Shown: positions 54,903 to 64,000 of the stretch, piece after piece
Layout: every line of letters begins with the position of its first letter
How positions within the stretch are numbered: position 1 is the first letter of the stretch
Origin: Methylocystis iwaonis
Lineage (GTDB): Bacteria > Pseudomonadota > Alphaproteobacteria > Rhizobiales > Beijerinckiaceae
Assembly (NCBI RefSeq): GCF_027925385.1
Contig: NZ_AP027142.1
Span: forward strand, 2,090,001-2,154,000
DNA length: 64,000 bases
Direction: 5' to 3'
Notes under the pieces: model-generated
What the model was told of the DNA's origin: nothing
The model's database searches: none
Seen by the model: the letters and a program-made list of their open reading frames with translations, nothing else
Translations under genes and position numbers: made by a program

Positions 54903-55366
54903 TGTCCCGTTCCGATTGGGCGGGTCATCCGCCCGCGCGCGGCGGGCTTTTACGGGGTTACAAGGCCAAGAGCAAGGGGGCCGCCGGGATCAGGGCTCGC
55001 AATCCAGGTTAATAAACCCGACGCAGCCGCGTCATGCCCGCGCTTGTCGCGGGTATCCACGCCAGGACTTTGCGACGCGCGGGGAGAAGAAGCGGCGTTG
55101 CTCCCGCTCATGTTTTCAGCTTTTCCGCATTGGCGCGGCGTGGACGCGGGAACACGCCGGCCCGTTAACCCGGATTCAGAGCGCTGCGCCGGGACGAAAC
55201 GCCATCGCCGCCATCTACTTCGGCGCATGGATAATCGAGTTCGAATGAGCAGAGGGAGGCGTCGGCGCGGACCCTTTGGCGCAGGGACGCAAGGCGGCGC
55301 TTGGGCTATATTGCAGCGCGGAAGGCTGCGAAGACGCGTCGCGAGCCCGCCGAATGGAGATGTCCG
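54903..55366. other. Intergenic region upstream of tuf and the b561-DUF3611 gene
   Basis: 464 bases without a gene; contains an R4-like repeat (55030-55070) and the promoters of two divergent genes. The minus-strand leader of tuf has a GC hairpin (GCCCGCCGCGCGCGGGC). I see no riboswitch or tRNA. Confidence 0.5.
55030..55070. repeat. R4 repeat, diverged copy
   Basis: GTCATGCCCGCGCTTGTCGC then GGGTATCCACGCC, with the same frame-independent layout as R4 at 22601-22646 but several mismatches. Confidence 0.6.
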
Positions 55367-56545
55367 ATGGGCTCCGATCCGAGGCGCAATTTATTGCCAG
55401 TGTTTGTTTTTTGGGTTTTTCTTCTGACCGGCGCCGCAGCGCTCGGCGTCGGCGCGGTTCGCGAGCATGCGCAGTTAGAGGCCGCGACGCGCGCGTACCT
55501 TACAGAGTTGCACATATCGCTTGGGCTCACGGCGGCGCTTCTTCTCGTCGCTCAAATCCTGATCGGCGTCACCCTTTATCTGATGGTCGAGAGCGGTGGG
55601 CCGCGCAATGCGCGGCGCATGATCGGCTTTTGGCTGAGGCAGGCGATCTATCTCTCGTTCATCGCGGCGGCGGCGGCCGGGGCGCTGACGGCGGTCTTTC
55701 GCGGCGAGCAGATTTTCTTTTGGGAATACCCACTGCCCTTCTGGGACGCGGGCGCGCCCCAGGCGGCGGAGCATGCTCAACTCGCGCATATCATCGCCGC
55801 CTATGCCTTTGGCGCCCTCGCCGTCCTTTATGCCGCTTTCGCGCTTTTCGACCGGCTTTCCCCCGCCTCCCACAAGTCGCTCGAGCCGCCGGCGCCGGCC
55901 AGCATTGCGGCGATGATCGCGGACGGCCTCGCACAGAGCTTTCGCTTCTTCGGCGCGACGGCTTTTTGGGTGCAGCTCTTTCTCGGCGTCGTGTCGGCGC
56001 TTCTGCTGGCCTTCGCTTTTGCGGGCCATAGCGTGAGCCCCGGCGGCTCGAATTTCGGCGAAGCCATCTATTGGGCGTCCGCCGCTTTGGCGTTCATACT
56101 GCTGTCGATCCTGTTCGCCTATCGCGACATGAACGCCGCCGCCGCCATCCGCAACCGTCCCGAACGCTATCTGGCGCATGAAAGGCGCATGGCCTTCTGG
56201 TTCGTCGGCGCGGGCGGCTTCGTCAATGTCGTAGGCGCGCTGGTGTCTTTCATCGGCGTCGGATTGAGCGTCGCGCTGCTCATCGGCAAGACGGTGTCGC
56301 AACCGCCGGGCATCGCCATCACCGATCCCAACAAGATCATCCGCGCGCTCGACGTTTTCGTCCTGCTGGTGAATTTCAGCCTGCTCTTCGCCCATTGCGT
56401 CGGCGTCGGCGTCGCGGCCTGGCTGAGCATCAGCGCGCTGAAGGCGCGGCATCAATATGTGGTGGCAAGGGAGATGGCGCGCGCGCAGGAGGAGAAGAGC
56501 GTCGCTGTGGTGGCCGCGCAGAGCGTCGCCGAACCGGCAGGTTGA
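55367..56545 (+). CDS. b561-like domain fused to DUF3611 membrane protein
   Basis: 392 aa (start MGSDPRRNLL, GGAG just upstream). The N-terminal half (about residues 10-165) has four helices with candidate haem His in ELHISLGLTA and LAHIIAAYAFGALA, resembling the cytochrome b561 fold. The C-terminal half (about 180-375) is DUF3611: FRFFGATAFWVQLFLGVVSA, GEAIYWASAALAFILLSILF, NPNK-type TDPNKIIRALDVFVLLVNFS. DUF3611 alone is common in cyanobacteria and rhizobia. The fusion suggests the two membrane parts act together, perhaps in electron transfer. Function unknown. Confidence 0.75.
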   Translation: MGSDPRRNLLPVFVFWVFLLTGAAALGVGAVREHAQLEAATRAYLTELHISLGLTAALLLVAQILIGVTLYLMVESGGPRNARRMIGFWLRQAIYLSFIAAAAAGALTAVFRGEQIFFWEYPLPFWDAGAPQAAEHAQLAHIIAAYAFGALAVLYAAFALFDRLSPASHKSLEPPAPASIAAMIADGLAQSFRFFGATAFWVQLFLGVVSALLLAFAFAGHSVSPGGSNFGEAIYWASAALAFILLSILFAYRDMNAAAAIRNRPERYLAHERRMAFWFVGAGGFVNVVGALVSFIGVGLSVALLIGKTVSQPPGIAITDPNKIIRALDVFVLLVNFSLLFAHCVGVGVAAWLSISALKARHQYVVAREMARAQEEKSVAVVAAQSVAEPAG

Positions 56546-56611
56546 ACCGGCTCTCAAAAGGCGCAAGGGGCGCTATAATAGCCGGCGTAACCTGGAGGCC
56601 GAGCGACGAGC

Positions 56612-56848
56612 ATGACCAGACTTCTCGAAAAGGCGATCGACAAAGTCCGCGACCTTCCTGCCGCCGAGCAGGACGCCCTGGCTATGCTCATCCTCGACGC
56701 CATTGAGGCGGGCGCTCGCCCAGCGCCCTTGGACGCCGAAACGATTGCGGCGCTGGAAGAAAGTCTAGCTCAGGCGCGGCGCGGGGAGTTTGCGTCTGAC
56801 GAGGCAGCCGCGGCGCTGTTTCTGTCGGTGCAATGCGATGATACCTAA
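56612..56848 (+). CDS. Orphan antitoxin-like small protein
   Basis: 78 aa: LLEKAIDKVRDLPAAEQDAL, LDAETIAALEESLAQARRGE, FASDEAAAALFLSVQCDDT. The helix-loop-helix layout and EE..AL ending match antitoxins of RelE/ParE modules (compare 11491-11718). No toxin follows, so it is orphan, decaying or a regulator. The last ten residues (LSVQCDDT) look abnormal against the family's ALFRRxG end, which may reflect a further frameshift. Confidence 0.6.
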   Translation: MTRLLEKAIDKVRDLPAAEQDALAMLILDAIEAGARPAPLDAETIAALEESLAQARRGEFASDEAAAALFLSVQCDDT

Positions 56849-56852
56849 TAAA

Positions 56853-57302
56853 TTAACTGATAAATGGGTTTTGCTTGCGCCCCTCGCTCCTTTGATCGCA
56901 TTCCGAGCAAATCATTCCGTTATGATAATTATTTGGTCTCGACACGACCATGCGGCAGCGCGGGCAAAGAAAATATAACCTATCAAGTTCAGATTGAACG
57001 GCGGCGATACGCTGGTCCGCTTCGTCAATTTCGGTAAGTAGTTTCTGCTGTAGCTCCTCACCCATTTTGTACCGCGGCATAGCGAAACCGTAAGCGATTC
57101 CGCCAGCTACAATAGCAAAGGTCATTACGAGAAATCGTTTTTTTGTGACCCCTCCGTGATACGAACAGGCCCCCGAATTACCAATAGCGGGCGAATTCCA
57201 TCCATCCCTACAGGTCTCAGTTCCAGCCAGGTAGGCCCCCGAAAAGAAGACAACAAAGAATACTATAGTGGAAACTATAGGTGATCTCAAAATCCTGCGC
57301 AT
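56853..57302 (-). CDS. Two-TM protein with C-terminal zinc-ribbon-like motif, AT-rich
   Basis: 149 aa. Two hydrophobic helices (about residues 10-28 and 60-78, SPIVSTIVFFVVFFSGAYLA, FLVMTFAIVAGGIAYGFAMP), a coiled-coil stretch (EELQQKLLTEIDEADQRIAA) and a C-terminal Cys pattern CPRCRMVV then ICSECDQ, like a zinc ribbon facing the cytoplasm. Codons and flanks are clearly AT-richer than the rest of the window, suggesting recent acquisition. I do not recognise a named family. Confidence 0.72.
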   Translation of the reverse strand: MRRILRSPIVSTIVFFVVFFSGAYLAGTETCRDGWNSPAIGNSGACSYHGGVTKKRFLVMTFAIVAGGIAYGFAMPRYKMGEELQQKLLTEIDEADQRIAAVQSELDRLYFLCPRCRMVVSRPNNYHNGMICSECDQRSEGRKQNPFIS

Positions 57303-57327
57303 GAACGGCACCTTATGATTTCAATTT

Positions 57328-60054
<2,727 letters not shown>

Positions 60055-60481
60055 GGGCGCGCCAATCCCAAATTATAGGTACAGGCTACTCCTATAGGCG
60101 ATTCGAGCCGCCCGCGCCAGCCGCGGCGGGCAGAAAACATCCTTCTAAACCAATATCTTATTAGATATCCCCCGCAAAATCCAGGCCGAAGAGGCGTTTA
60201 GCTTGCGCAGGGAGAAGGGAATACTCTCAGAAAATTGAAACTGCGAGGCAATCAGGGCGGAAAGCGCCCAAGACCGAAAAGCCCGGCCATGGGCGCGGCC
60301 GGGCCGGGAGAGCCTATTATGCGATCCGCAAGATTGGTTGCTGTCGTTCCCGACGCTCGCGAAGCGAGCGATCGGGAATCCAGAGCAGAACCAGCGCTTT
60401 TGCGGCTCTTCATTCCCGGTCGGGCTTTCAGCCCGCCGGGAATGACATGACCCTAAGCGAGCTATTCAAACGGAAATAGTA
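60055..60481. other. gyrA upstream region with R2 repeat
   Basis: About 430 bases without a gene. A short inverted repeat (TATAGG ... CCTATA, 60074-60097) lies just upstream of the gyrA ATG, and an R2 repeat occupies 60322-60486, next to the 3' end of the DUF2167 gene. Confidence 0.6.
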
Positions 60482-60486
60482 TTACT
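60322..60486 (+). repeat. R2 palindromic repeat, full length with both tails
   Basis: Left tail ATCCGCAAGATTGGTTGCTG, arm CGTTCCCGACGCTCGCGAAG, centre GGGAATCCAGAGC and GGCTCTTCATTCCC, right arm CCCGCCGGGAATGAC, right tail AGCTATTCAAACGGAAATAG. This copy has no R1 and defines the empty R2 site. Confidence 0.86.
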
Positions 60487-62767
60487 CTTCGGTAGCGAGA
60501 CGCGCGCGCGCCGCCTCGATGGCCGCAGAGTCCGCGGCTCCGGGCTCCATAAGCCCAAAACCGCCGTCCTCGGCCGCAACCTGCGAAGCGGCCGGAGCGA
60601 CATCGTCGACGGCGTGCTGCGGCTCGGCAATCTGCACGCCGTTCTGCCCCGGCTCGATCAGTTCGGGTTCCAGAAGGCCCTCCGCAGGCGCCTTTTCCGG
60701 CTCATGATCCACGATCAACGGCGCAACGAATTCTTCGGCCACCGCAACCGCCGCGCCTCCCGACGTCCGGGGCGTCCTGACGATGCGCGCGACATTCACC
60801 GGCGGAGGCGGCGCCTCCTCGCTTGTGCGGCGCATCCGGGCGGCCAGCTTCTTGAGCGCCGATACGGGCTCTTCTTCCGAAACGCCATTTGATACGGCGT
60901 CAGCCCGCGGCGCGGTTTTCGATTTCTGAAGCTTTCTCGCCTCGAGAAGGCCCGCAAATCTGCTTTTGAGAGCGCTCAGGGTGGAATCCAGTCGCGAATC
61001 TCCACCAGGAGCCGACTCCAACGCTCTCTCGGTCTTCTTTGCGAAACGCGCATGCAGCGACGGCAAGAGACGCGCGAAAAGCGACGCGGGAGCCTGTTTT
61101 GCCGTTTCGCTCGTTTCCGGGAGAAGCACTTCGCCGGGAGCGGACTCTGCTTCCTGCTGTTGCGCTTCTTCTTTGCCGGCCTCTTCGCGGCGGCGTTTCA
61201 GGTAAACATAGAGGCCGAGCGCGATTGCTCCGAAGAGCGCCGGATAGAGAAGGCCTGAAATGCGATCGAGGATCGACGGGGCCGGAGCCCCCTCCTCAGC
61301 CGCCGCCAGGACGGGCTTGACCGTCTTCGCCGCGACGTCGCGCGTCAGGAGATCCGCCGCCGAATAGGGCGCGACCGGGTCGGCAGCGGCGTCGAATTCC
61401 TCATAGGTCGCGCCGTGGTCGAAAACGATCGTCTCAGCGAGCGCAGCCGCTTCGTTCTTCAGGCGCTCGGCCATCTCGCCACCATCGGCCAGGCCGACCT
61501 TGATCGCGCCATTGCGCCCGAGCGCCCAGGCCTCGCAATTGAAAAAGCCGTCCTGCCCGTTCTGACTATTCGGGGTGGAAATATTCGCGCAGGCGGACAA
61601 GCGGCCCTTGGCGTCGAGCGTCGGCGGCGTGAGCCAGCCGTCGAGCGTCACTGGCGGCTCGCCGGCCCGCGCACGTTGGGCGTTGATCTCCGGCAGGCTC
61701 GCCTGGAAGGCCGCGAGCAATTCGTCCGCCTTCAGCGACTCGGGCGCGCCGGTCTTGATGTAGCCGTCCTCGACAAGCTCTACGGGCGCAAGCCATTCCA
61801 GCCCGCCGCCCGCCGGCGCGATCATCCCTTGGATGCCGGCGCGCCATTCGAGCCCGGCTTCCTTGGCGAGCTTTTTGGCGGCTTCGGGCGGAAGGAAGAT
61901 ACGGCCTGCCGGCAGCCACAGTGTCGCCCGGTCGGCGAGGCGCACCTGCGCGGGGCCGACGACGCCCTCGGCAACGATGGCGCCGACGCGGGCTTCGAGA
62001 TCGTCCTGCGGCGGCGTCTCGGCGCCCTGACCGGCGTTCTCTGCCTCCTCGGCAGGCGCGGCGGCCTCTGGAGTCTGGATCGCCACTCCGGCATCCGCGG
62101 TTTCCGGCGCGGGCGCTTGGGCGGCAAGCGGCGGCTCCTCGTGCACCGTTGGATCGAGGCTCGGGACAAGCGCGGGAGCCGCGGCGCCGCCTTGCAGGTC
62201 GATCGCCTTCTGGTCGAAGGCGGCGGGCGGCGCGCTCAAGGCGGCGATGCTCTTGCGCGGCGGGTTCAGGATCATGATCGGCGGGCCGATCGGCGCCGGC
62301 TCTACGATCGTCGGCGCTTGCGCGACGACCGGCTCTTCTGCAGGCGTCGCGGCTTCCTGGGCGGCCGGCGCCGCTTCTGGCGTGGCAGGATGCTCGGCGA
62401 TGTTCGGCCTTGCAGGCTTTGCCGCCTCTGCAACCGGAGGCTGGGCAGGCTGGGCGGGCGCCGCTTGCACAGCGGCGCCCGGCGCCAATGTGGGCTTCAG
62501 CTCCGGTTTCGCGGCGACGGCGGGGCTTGGTTGCTCGACAGGCTTCGGCGCTGGCTTGGACGCCTGCGCGGCGCCCTTGACCGGCTTCAAAGGCGCCATC
62601 TCGAAAATAATGTCCTGCGTCGAATTCGGCGCCATCGGCGCCATTTCGTAAATCACATCCTCGCCCACACGCCGTCCGTCGCGCGCGAGGCCCTGCGATG
62701 GGACCAGGGACAGTGCGGCCAGGAGGGCGACGCTCGACGCGACGACGGGTGGTTTGGAAACGGACAT
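60482..62767 (-). CDS. Large Pro/Ala-rich membrane protein with DUF2167 domain
   Basis: 761 aa (start MSVSKPPVVA). Signal peptide (about 1-29), then a 220-residue Pro/Ala/Glu low-complexity region, a DUF2167 domain (about 270-490: GPAQVRLADRATLWLPAGRI, GYIKTGAPESLKADELLAAF, WALGRNGAIKVGLADGGEMA), a transmembrane helix (about 520, LLYPALFGAIALGLYVYLKR) and a long, charged cytoplasmic tail of about 230 residues (VLLPETSE onward). DUF2167 proteins are membrane anchored and of unknown function; the long cytoplasmic tail is unusual. Either a cell-envelope scaffold or a FimV-like organiser is possible. Confidence 0.75.
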   Translation of the reverse strand: MSVSKPPVVASSVALLAALSLVPSQGLARDGRRVGEDVIYEMAPMAPNSTQDIIFEMAPLKPVKGAAQASKPAPKPVEQPSPAVAAKPELKPTLAPGAAVQAAPAQPAQPPVAEAAKPARPNIAEHPATPEAAPAAQEAATPAEEPVVAQAPTIVEPAPIGPPIMILNPPRKSIAALSAPPAAFDQKAIDLQGGAAAPALVPSLDPTVHEEPPLAAQAPAPETADAGVAIQTPEAAAPAEEAENAGQGAETPPQDDLEARVGAIVAEGVVGPAQVRLADRATLWLPAGRIFLPPEAAKKLAKEAGLEWRAGIQGMIAPAGGGLEWLAPVELVEDGYIKTGAPESLKADELLAAFQASLPEINAQRARAGEPPVTLDGWLTPPTLDAKGRLSACANISTPNSQNGQDGFFNCEAWALGRNGAIKVGLADGGEMAERLKNEAAALAETIVFDHGATYEEFDAAADPVAPYSAADLLTRDVAAKTVKPVLAAAEEGAPAPSILDRISGLLYPALFGAIALGLYVYLKRRREEAGKEEAQQQEAESAPGEVLLPETSETAKQAPASLFARLLPSLHARFAKKTERALESAPGGDSRLDSTLSALKSRFAGLLEARKLQKSKTAPRADAVSNGVSEEEPVSALKKLAARMRRTSEEAPPPPVNVARIVRTPRTSGGAAVAVAEEFVAPLIVDHEPEKAPAEGLLEPELIEPGQNGVQIAEPQHAVDDVAPAASQVAAEDGGFGLMEPGAADSAAIEAARARLATEE

Positions 62768-62895
62768 CGAGACGGCTCCGGGACGCACAAAACGCACTGC
62801 CGGAGCTTTGGCCCTCGATGTTGAAGAAAGCGCTATTTATCAGTCGCGGAGAAAAGCAAACGCATTGTCAGCGTTAATGAAGCGTGTAGGCGCCG

Positions 62896-63264
62896 TTACG
62901 CCGTCGGGGCGAGGCTGGAGGGGTCCGCCTCTTTCAACTCGACGCTCTCGCCGCAGCCGCAGGCGGAGGTCTGGTTGGGGTTCTCGAAGACGAAAGACGA
63001 CTCGAATTGCGTGGTCTTCACGTCCATTGTCGTCCCGAGCAGATAAAGCACGGCCTTGGAGTCGACGATGACGCGGCCGCCGTCGAAATCGATCACCTCG
63101 TCGCCCGGCTCCGGCTCGGTCAGCGCCATTCGATAGGCGACGCCGGCGCAGCCGCTCTTCTCGAGCGAGACACGAAGCCCGACGCCTGGTTCGGATTTGG
63201 CCAACAGGCCGCGCACGCGCTCGGCGGCGGCGGGGCTAACATTCATCACGCTCGGTGCCGACAT
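62896..63264 (-). CDS. A-type Fe-S cluster carrier (SufA/IscA/ErpA family)
   Basis: 122 aa (start MSAPSVMNVS). Conserved cysteines in LEKSGCAGVAYRM and ACGCGESVEL. The GLRVSLEKSGCAG fold and FENPNQTSACGCGES are the A-type carrier signature. In suf operons this gene accompanies sufS/sufT. Its start lies 10 bases downstream of the VOC gene stop. Confidence 0.93.
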   Translation of the reverse strand: MSAPSVMNVSPAAAERVRGLLAKSEPGVGLRVSLEKSGCAGVAYRMALTEPEPGDEVIDFDGGRVIVDSKAVLYLLGTTMDVKTTQFESSFVFENPNQTSACGCGESVELKEADPSSLAPTA

Positions 63265-63274
63265 CTCTTCATCC

Positions 63275-63697
63275 TCAATAGTTCGCCCAGATACCGGGGC
63301 TCGCAAGCTCTACAAGGTGGTCGTCGGGATCGCGGAAATAAAGGCTGATCCCACCGCGTGGCCATTGCATTCGCGCTTCGATCTCGACGCCATGCTCGGC
63401 GAGGCGGTTCTCCCATGCGGGAATTTCATCCGCTTCGACGGCAAAAGCCAAATGCGCCGGTCCCGATCCGTCATGCGGCGGAATGCGCCCGCCCGGCAAA
63501 TCCACCGGCTCCAAGGTTGCGCCGCGCTTGAAGAGCAGCAGCACGCTCACCGGACCGCAATCGAGCGCCCACATGCGGCTGTCTTGCGCCATGGGCGTGA
63601 GGCCGAGCGTTTCCTCATAGAAGCGCCCGGCCCGCGCGAGATCTTCGACGTAGACGGCTGTCTCCAGAACCTTTGGTTTCAACCGCGGCGTAAACAT
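63275..63697 (-). CDS. VOC (glyoxalase) superfamily protein
   Basis: 140 aa: LETAVYVEDLARAGRFYEET, LGLTPMAQDSRMWALDCG, FKRGATLEPVDLPGGRIPPH and YFRDPDDHLVELASPGIW give the two betaalphabetabetabeta modules of the vicinal oxygen chelate fold. The metal ligands His/Glu (HLAFAV, HLVELA) are present. Substrate unknown. It sits inside the suf-type cluster, which is unusual but seen in some rhizobia. Confidence 0.88.
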   Translation of the reverse strand: MFTPRLKPKVLETAVYVEDLARAGRFYEETLGLTPMAQDSRMWALDCGPVSVLLLFKRGATLEPVDLPGGRIPPHDGSGPAHLAFAVEADEIPAWENRLAEHGVEIEARMQWPRGGISLYFRDPDDHLVELASPGIWANY

Positions 63698-63728
63698 GAC
63701 ATCCCGCGCCCGCCTTGGCGCATTCCAC

Positions 63729-64000
63729 TCAGAACATGTCGAGCGTGACGCGCGCCTCGTCCGACATGCGGCTCTGATCCCACGGGGGGTCGAACACGAG
63801 ATTGACCTTGACGTCGCTGACGCCGGGCACTGTGTTCACCGCATTCTTGACCCATATGGGCATTTCGCCGGCGACGGGACAGCCCGGCGCCGTCAGCGTC
63901 ATGTCGATTTCGACCACGCCTTCGTCGGAAATGTCGATCCGATAGACGAGTCCCAGCTCGTAAATGTCAGCCGGAATCTCAGGGTCGTAGACCGTCTTCA
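63729..64000 (-). CDS. SufT/MIP18-family (DUF59) Fe-S assembly protein, 5' end outside window
   Basis: The C-terminal 90 residues or so are visible: VYDPEIPADIYELGLVYRID, MTLTAPGCPVAGEMPIWV (the conserved Cys) and PGVSDVKVNLVFDPPWDQSR. This is the DUF59/SufT fold, which helps mature Fe-S proteins; the start lies beyond 64000. It is probably the upstream neighbour of the A-type carrier in a suf operon. Confidence 0.9.
   Translation of the reverse strand, partial: KTVYDPEIPADIYELGLVYRIDISDEGVVEIDMTLTAPGCPVAGEMPIWVKNAVNTVPGVSDVKVNLVFDPPWDQSRMSDEARVTLDMF

Noticed and set aside
54903..54960. GC hairpin upstream of tuf, as a possible terminator or attenuator.
   Set aside because: No T-run and no small ORF; it may just be leader secondary structure.

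Overview
The window is GC-rich DNA from an alphaproteobacterium, most likely of the order Hyphomicrobiales (Rhizobiales). The evidence is the ntrY-ntrX-hfq-hflX order, an E1-beta subunit of pyruvate dehydrogenase that carries its own lipoyl domain, a two-domain cold-shock protein, dapB next to gpmA, and an Ala at the quinolone-determining Ser position of GyrA. The style of the intergenic palindromic repeats suggests a Methylocystis/Methylosinus- or Beijerinckiaceae-like genome, but that is a guess. I found no tRNA, rRNA, CRISPR array, prophage or intact insertion sequence.

Layout. 1-5.2 kb (+): ntrY (5' end cut off), ntrX, hfq, hflX and a small multidrug transporter. 5.4-7.6 kb (-): cytochrome b561, mazG and a double cold-shock protein. 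8.2-15.4 kb (-): a frameshifted alpha/beta hydrolase, an MBL-fold hydrolase and tatD, then metG; about 3 kb carrying a ParDE-like and a VapBC-like toxin-antitoxin pair, a methyltransferase and secreted proteins lie between tatD and metG. 15.4-18.7 kb: small genes, an MFS transporter and an Ntn amidohydrolase. 18.7-24.3 kb: a gene-poor kilobase, then hemC-hemD, a YfgM-like TPR protein and cysG (tetrapyrrole synthesis). 24.7-30.2 kb: a TonB-dependent siderophore receptor, cytochrome c, alkB, a lipoprotein and a Lys-rich protein. 30.7-33.7 kb: gpmA, dapB, a mog-type gene and an RlpA-like protein. 33.9-37.8 kb: a GGDEF-EAL protein divergent from a secreted chitin-binding/FnIII protein, with a perfect 24-bp AT-rich palindrome between them. 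38-40 kb: thiC with a TPP riboswitch. 41.5-46.4 kb: a P-type ATPase, a DsrE-like protein, a TusA-like sulfur carrier and a FadL-type porin. 46.7-52.3 kb: mrp, a small zinc-ribbon protein and the pyruvate dehydrogenase genes, with a DUF29 gene inserted between E1-beta and a lipoyl-less E2. 52.4-60 kb: a DUF1499 protein, tuf, a b561/DUF3611 membrane protein, an orphan antitoxin-like ORF, an AT-rich small gene and gyrA. 60.5-64 kb: a long DUF2167 membrane protein and the end of a suf-type Fe-S cluster (A-type carrier, VOC protein, MIP18-family protein cut by the window end).

Two themes stand out. First, the intergenic regions are full of palindromic repeats. Two families (called R1 and R2 here) are nested: R1 sits at the same point inside R2 in several copies, which indicates spread of a composite unit. 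Second, four genes each look broken by a single frameshift. At least two of these fall in short homopolymers, so consensus errors compete with real gene decay. The most interesting protein-level observations are the lipoyl-less PDH E2, the putative lysozyme-like secreted protein next to a c-di-GMP enzyme, and the b561-DUF3611 fusion.
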